17,678 nucleotides of DNA, taken from the NCBI GenBank assembly GCA_023460315.1, contig JAEWQO010000083.1, forward strand, positions 1 through 17,678. The letters are read 5' to 3'. Positions 14,995 to 17,678 of this stretch are shown piece by piece (the first letter of the stretch is position 1; each line of letters starts with the position of its first letter). The notes beneath the pieces were generated by a model that was not told the DNA's origin, did no database searches, and saw nothing but the letters and a program-made list of their open reading frames with translations. Origin of the DNA: Actinomycetes bacterium. GTDB lineage: Bacteria > Actinomycetota > Coriobacteriia > Coriobacteriales > Eggerthellaceae. Position numbers and translations under genes: made by a program.

Positions 14995-15579
14995 CTATCC
15001 TTCTGTTGTCTGGGGGTCGATGTCCATGAGGGCGTGTATGGCGCGAATGAGGGCACCCTCTCCAAGCGCCTCGCCATGAAGGCAGGCATACAGGGAAGCG
15101 CCGTCGATAAACACGGCGAGCATTCGCGCCTGTTCCGCTCCGATGTACATTCCCAGACCATCAACGAATTTTTCAAAGGCTCTCACGGCGAGGGGGCGCA
15201 CCTCGGGGTCGTTGATGGCGACGGCATAGAGGGAGGTGTCGGCCCGCACCTGGTCGGTGTCCGCAAGATAGCGATGCAGCGAATGGGCAATGGTTGGCAC
15301 GTCGCCGCCCTCGGCGTGCACGGCTTCAAGCGCTTCGTCGAACCCCTCCTCAATCAAGACAGCCACGCGCTCCAATCCAGCCCGCTTCAGGTCTTCGAGC
15401 GTGGCGAAGTGTTGGGTGGTCGACCCGAGGGGGACTCCGGCCAATTCCGCAACGCGGCGGTGAGTGAACTTGGCCGACCCCTCTTGCATGAGCAATTGGG
15501 CAGCTGCTTCGGCGATTTGCCGCTTGCGACCTTCGGGGTCACGCTTCTTTGTGGGTTGATCGATCTCGCCCTGTGTCAT
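14995..15579 (-). CDS. TetR-family transcriptional regulator of the efflux gene
   Basis: Repressor of 194 residues with an N-terminal DNA-binding domain. Helix-turn-helix residues about 20-60 read 'RQIAEAAAQLLMQEGS' then 'FTHRRVAELAGVPLGSTTQHF', the usual TetR pattern with its Thr-x-Arg-x-Val-Ala turn. The remaining 130 residues form a ligand-binding, dimerising domain without a nameable subfamily. An AAAGAGAA stretch precedes the ATG. It sits directly upstream of the DHA2 gene on the same strand, like SmvR with SmvA or QacR with QacA. Palindromic TGTACA sites 35-63 bases upstream of its start indicate autoregulation. Confidence 0.88.
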   Translation of the reverse strand: MTQGEIDQPTKKRDPEGRKRQIAEAAAQLLMQEGSAKFTHRRVAELAGVPLGSTTQHFATLEDLKRAGLERVAVLIEEGFDEALEAVHAEGGDVPTIAHSLHRYLADTDQVRADTSLYAVAINDPEVRPLAVRAFEKFVDGLGMYIGAEQARMLAVFIDGASLYACLHGEALGEGALIRAIHALMDIDPQTTEG

Positions 15580-15613
15580 GAGAATTCTCTTTCTTTGTGT
15601 TGGCTAAAGAAAG

Positions 15614-15642
15614 TGTACATCAGTACATGTACAAATGTACAT
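15614..15642. promoter_or_regulatory. Probable TetR operator (repeated TGTACA palindromes)
   Basis: Three TGTACA motifs stand at 15614-15619, 15628-15633 and 15636-15641. The last two form a 16-bp palindrome, ATGTACA-aa-TGTACAT (15627-15642). The first two form a second inverted repeat with a six-base spacer (15614-15633), overlapping the first. Two overlapping dyads are typical of TetR operators bound by two dimers. The site lies just upstream of the TetR start and should control the TetR/DHA2 operon; a promoter within it could not be resolved. Confidence 0.65.
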
Positions 15643-15682
15643 TAAAATTGAATCTCCATTTTCACCGGGCCTCAAGAACAAT

Positions 15683-15711
15683 TCACATCGCTTTTCACAT
15701 CGCCGATGTGA
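15683..15711. promoter_or_regulatory. TCACATCG operator-like repeats upstream of the flavoprotein gene
   Basis: TCACATCG occurs at 15683-15690 and 15695-15702, and the second copy forms a 17-bp palindrome with CGATGTGA at 15704-15711 around one central base. The palindrome touches the candidate -35 at 15712. It is distinct in sequence from the TGTACA operator, so a different regulator is expected. Confidence 0.5.
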
Positions 15712-15748
15712 TTGCTGAAATGGCATTTCTTTCTATAGTGCGCACTAT
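15712..15748 (+). promoter_or_regulatory. Candidate promoter of the flavoprotein gene overlapping a 14-bp palindrome
   Basis: TTGCTG (15712-15717), a 16-base spacer, then TATAGT (15734-15739) form a modest sigma-70-like promoter. A perfect 14-bp palindrome, atagtgcgcactat, covers 15735-15748, overlapping the -10 and the expected transcription start. Binding there would block initiation. The leader to the ATG would be about 48 bases. Confidence 0.45.
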
Positions 15749-15793
15749 CGCGCCATGCGATTTTCGGTAAGCGCAACAAGGTTGGAGGGAAAA

Positions 15794-17344
15794 ATGGAAT
15801 CACGGGTAACAAGAAGAAGCTTTCTCGCCGGAGCGGGAGTGACGGCAGCTTCTCTGGCTGCATGGGGCTTGGCTGGCTGTGCGCCAAGTGGGTCTGGCAA
15901 GGCTTCCGAATCTGGGTCATGGGATCAGGAATCGGATGTCCTCATCATCGGTGCCGGCGGAGCTGGGCTGGCCGCGGCAGTGACCGCCGCACGGCAAGGA
16001 GCCTCGGTCACGGTTTTGGAAGCCGCAACGCAGGCGGGTGGAAATACCGCCAATTCGTCGGGAGTCATTCAGGCGGCGGGAACCGAGGAGCAAAAGCAGT
16101 TCGCTGGAGTGTCGGATGACACGCCGGAGAAGCATGCAGAATACTATCTCCAATGTGGCGAGGGGCAACTGGACGAGGACATCGTGCGCTATGCGTGCGA
16201 ACAGGCGCCCGACTGCATCGAGTTCATGAAAGACTTGGGAATTGTCTACCAGGTCGTGTATGGCAATGGAACCATACCCTATGTCGATCAGGACCTGATA
16301 GCTCCCCGCATTCACCTTGCGGGAAGCGATGAGAATGACCTCATGTATGGCCAGGCTCACGTAGCTGCCCTGCTTAAGGCGGCCGAAGAGGCAAACGTAG
16401 AATTTGTCTACAGCACTGCGGCCGAGCAACTGATCCAATCCGAGGACGGCACGGTCACGGGCGTCGTTGCCGATGACGGAAAACGCTATCATGGCAAGAA
16501 GGCAACCATCCTTGCCACCTGCAGCTATGATCGCAGCGAAGAATTCGCCAAAGCATTTAGCCACCATATGGTCCAGACGCTGAAGGACGGCCGTGCTCTG
16601 ACGGCTCCCACAAATCAGGGTGACGGGCTGCGCATGGGCATGGCAGTGGGTGCTGACCTGGCTGGAATGGGTGGCTTCATCGGCCTGTCGAACAACATCG
16701 GAGGCACGCCGACACTTCCGGGTGTCCCCGAAGTTCCAGGCATTCTGGTGAACACCTATGGACGTCGTTTTGTGAGCGAGTCAGATCACTACGCCTGGGT
16801 GCTTCGGCAGATATTCTCCCAGGAAAACCATGTTGCATGGGGAATCTTTGATTCGAAGGCGGCTGCTCTGACCGGACCCGTCGTGGGCGGCGTGAGTCCC
16901 ATGAGCGATGACTTTTCAAAAGAGATTGCCGACGGCAGCGTGCTGGTGGCCGATACGGTTGCAGAACTCGCGGCAAAGATCGGCGTTCCTGCCGGAAATC
17001 TTGAAGCAGCTCTTGCCACGTGGAATGCCGACATGGCTTCTGCGGAAAAGAAGGACAGCCAGTTCCCGACGCGTGCCTGTGGACTTGAGGCCATCGATGC
17101 CCCTCCCTATTATGCGACGAGGAGCTATGACTATAGCCTCGGGGCATTGGGCGGGCTGAAGATCAACACGAAGGCCCAGGTGCTCGACACGGAGGGCGAT
17201 CCCATTCCCCACCTGTATGCTGCAGGCCAGGTTGCGGGCGGGTTCATGGGCTCCTACTATCCCGGTACGGGCACGGGAATACTGTCAACGCTGGTCTTTG
17301 GCAGGAGCGCAGGAGAAAACGCGCTTTCTGAGACGGAGAAGTAG
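15794..17344 (+). CDS. Tat-exported lipoprotein FAD-dependent reductase/dehydrogenase (fumarate reductase / 3-ketosteroid dehydrogenase superfamily)
   Basis: Flavoprotein of 516 residues, folded with FAD in the cytoplasm and exported by the Tat system. The twin-arginine motif is 'VTRRSFLAG' (Arg7-Arg8), with a lipobox LAGC at 26-29, so it should be anchored outside the membrane. The start at 15794 has GGAGGG four bases upstream; the ATG at 15755 would place the signal too far inside. FAD binding: GxGxxG at 53-58, Glu76, then 'GGNTANSSG'. The C-terminal block 'YDYSLGALGGLKINTKAQVLD' then 'PHLYAAGQVAGGFMGSYYPGTGTGILSTLVFGRSAGENA' is superfamily-typical. However, the flavocytochrome c catalytic His (HTMGG) and Arg (GANR) are replaced, and Tyr489-Pro-Gly-Thr-Gly493 looks like the ketosteroid-dehydrogenase loop. 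There is no FMN-binding or haem domain, so a separate electron partner is needed. The substrate is unknown. Confidence 0.9.
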   Translation: MESRVTRRSFLAGAGVTAASLAAWGLAGCAPSGSGKASESGSWDQESDVLIIGAGGAGLAAAVTAARQGASVTVLEAATQAGGNTANSSGVIQAAGTEEQKQFAGVSDDTPEKHAEYYLQCGEGQLDEDIVRYACEQAPDCIEFMKDLGIVYQVVYGNGTIPYVDQDLIAPRIHLAGSDENDLMYGQAHVAALLKAAEEANVEFVYSTAAEQLIQSEDGTVTGVVADDGKRYHGKKATILATCSYDRSEEFAKAFSHHMVQTLKDGRALTAPTNQGDGLRMGMAVGADLAGMGGFIGLSNNIGGTPTLPGVPEVPGILVNTYGRRFVSESDHYAWVLRQIFSQENHVAWGIFDSKAAALTGPVVGGVSPMSDDFSKEIADGSVLVADTVAELAAKIGVPAGNLEAALATWNADMASAEKKDSQFPTRACGLEAIDAPPYYATRSYDYSLGALGGLKINTKAQVLDTEGDPIPHLYAAGQVAGGFMGSYYPGTGTGILSTLVFGRSAGENALSETEK

Positions 17345-17379
17345 CACGAAGCTGCCCGTGATCACTGAGGAAATTCGTT

Positions 17380-17412
17380 GGGCTGCCCGGTTTCGGGCAG
17401 CCCTTCCTTTTT
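17380..17412 (+). terminator. Rho-independent terminator of the flavoprotein gene
   Basis: A perfect 10-bp stem (gggctgcccg at 17380-17389, cgggcagccc at 17394-17403) with loop gttt, followed by ttccttttt. It begins 35 bases after the stop codon and is the clearest terminator in the window. The IS200-type element begins immediately after its T-run. Confidence 0.85.
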
Positions 17413-17503
17413 CAGGCTCGTGAGCCTGTCCTGCGCGGAACGCGCAGGACAAGGAACCACCCGCTATGCGGGTGCGCATCGAAGGCTTTGCCCTTGAAAA
17501 TCC

Positions 17504-17570
17504 AATGACCGCCTGCCAGAGGCTTAAGATACAAGTGTTCAAGTCGTATCTGCCTGGGAAGGCGGTCATT
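17504..17570 (+). promoter_or_regulatory. Leader stem-loop occluding the tnpA ribosome binding site
   Basis: aatgaccgcct (17504-17514) pairs with aggcggtcatt (17560-17570), and the pairing continues inward with bulges to gatac/gtatc near the loop. The right arm contains the Shine-Dalgarno GGGAAGG and ends directly at the tnpA start codon, so the folded mRNA would hide it. In IS200 such structures are known to limit transposase translation and to block read-through from outside. Confidence 0.7.
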
Positions 17571-17678
17571 GTGGCAAACAAGGCATACAGCCTGTCGCAC
17601 ACGAAGTGGATGTGCAAGTATCACATCGTGTTCACACCGAAGTATAGGCGCAAAGTCATTTACAACCAATACCGAGAT
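17571..17678 (+). CDS. tnpA: IS200-family Y1 transposase TnpA, N-terminal part (cut by window end)
   Basis: A GTG start gives 36 codons in frame to the window edge, with no stop reached. The product starts 'MANKAYSLSHTKW' and continues 'MCKYHIVFTPKYRRKVIY', the well-known N-terminus of IS200/IS605 single-strand transposases (first beta strand of the Y1/HUH fold). The catalytic His-x-His pair and Tyr lie further downstream, outside the window, so integrity cannot be judged. GGGAAGG about eight bases upstream is the ribosome binding site and is buried in the leader stem. Confidence 0.9.
   Translation, partial: MANKAYSLSHTKWMCKYHIVFTPKYRRKVIYNQYRD

Larger units (their letters stand above)
17413..17678 (+). 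mobile_element. Left end of an IS200/IS605-type insertion sequence (partial)
   Basis: The tnpA start at 17571 is preceded by a chain of hairpins: CAGGCTC-gt-GAGCCTG (17413-17428), a 10-bp stem gtcctgcgcg-gaa-cgcgcaggac (17428-17450), and CACCCGC-tat-GCGGGTG (17458-17474). A long stem against the tnpA start follows at 17504-17570. Such elements have no terminal inverted repeats; the Y1 transposase recognises subterminal hairpins on single-stranded DNA. The exact left boundary is not visible and lies somewhere between 17404 and 17458; the right end is outside the window. Confidence 0.75.

Noticed and set aside
1..17678. CRISPR arrays, tRNA genes, prophage or defence systems
   Set aside because: No regularly spaced repeats, cloverleaf-like segments, phage structural genes or defence-associated domains were seen on either strand.

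Overview
The window looks like a chromosomal stretch of a gut-type actinobacterium, most likely Coriobacteriia / Eggerthellaceae. This is inferred from G/C-rich coding sequence, a Tat-exported lipoprotein flavoprotein reductase of the type that is abundant in that family, a bile-salt-hydrolase-like enzyme, a TIGR04076 protein and an IS200-type element. No rRNA or tRNA gene is visible, so the assignment rests on gene content alone. No CRISPR array, prophage or recognisable defence system was found.

Layout. (1) 1-4091: a plus-strand metal-chelate uptake operon, made of a substrate-binding lipoprotein, a FecCD permease, an ABC ATPase and a co-transcribed class I SAM methyltransferase, closed by a 12-bp perfect hairpin. 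(2) 4082-4411: a small TIGR04076 protein on the minus strand, convergent with the operon, followed by about 660 bases with no secure gene. (3) 5073-6865: a DUF1097 membrane protein and a metal-dependent amidohydrolase, probably one transcription unit. (4) 7111-8067: a PAS-GGDEF diguanylate cyclase on the minus strand with an extended -10 promoter. (5) 8499-9881: an APC-family amino acid/polyamine permease, possibly preceded by a 56-codon small ORF, and ending in a terminator. (6) 9945-15579, all minus strand: a choloylglycine-hydrolase-family Ntn hydrolase, a YbaK/ProX-type tRNA deacylase, an AAHS-like MFS transporter, a 14-helix DHA2 drug-efflux transporter, and the TetR regulator six bases upstream of it. 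(7) 15794-17344: a divergent Tat lipoprotein FAD-dependent reductase/dehydrogenase with palindromes in its promoter and a strong terminator. (8) 17413-17678: the left end of an IS200/IS605-type element, with stacked hairpins and the first 36 codons of tnpA cut by the window edge.

How the genes may work together. The first operon imports a chelated metal or cofactor, and the methyltransferase may act on that ligand. The TetR/DHA2 pair is a classic ligand-responsive efflux module with a visible operator. The Tat flavoprotein lacks the fumarate-reductase catalytic His/Arg at the positions expected from flavocytochrome c. Instead it carries a C-terminal Tyr-Pro-Gly-x-Gly loop like 3-ketosteroid dehydrogenases. 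Together with a bile-salt-hydrolase-like enzyme 5 kb away, this makes a steroid or bile-acid substrate worth testing, but that link is inference.

Several starts were moved from the longest reading frame to internal ATGs with good Shine-Dalgarno sequences: the ATPase, methyltransferase, DUF1097 protein, Ntn hydrolase, deacylase, first MFS transporter and flavoprotein.
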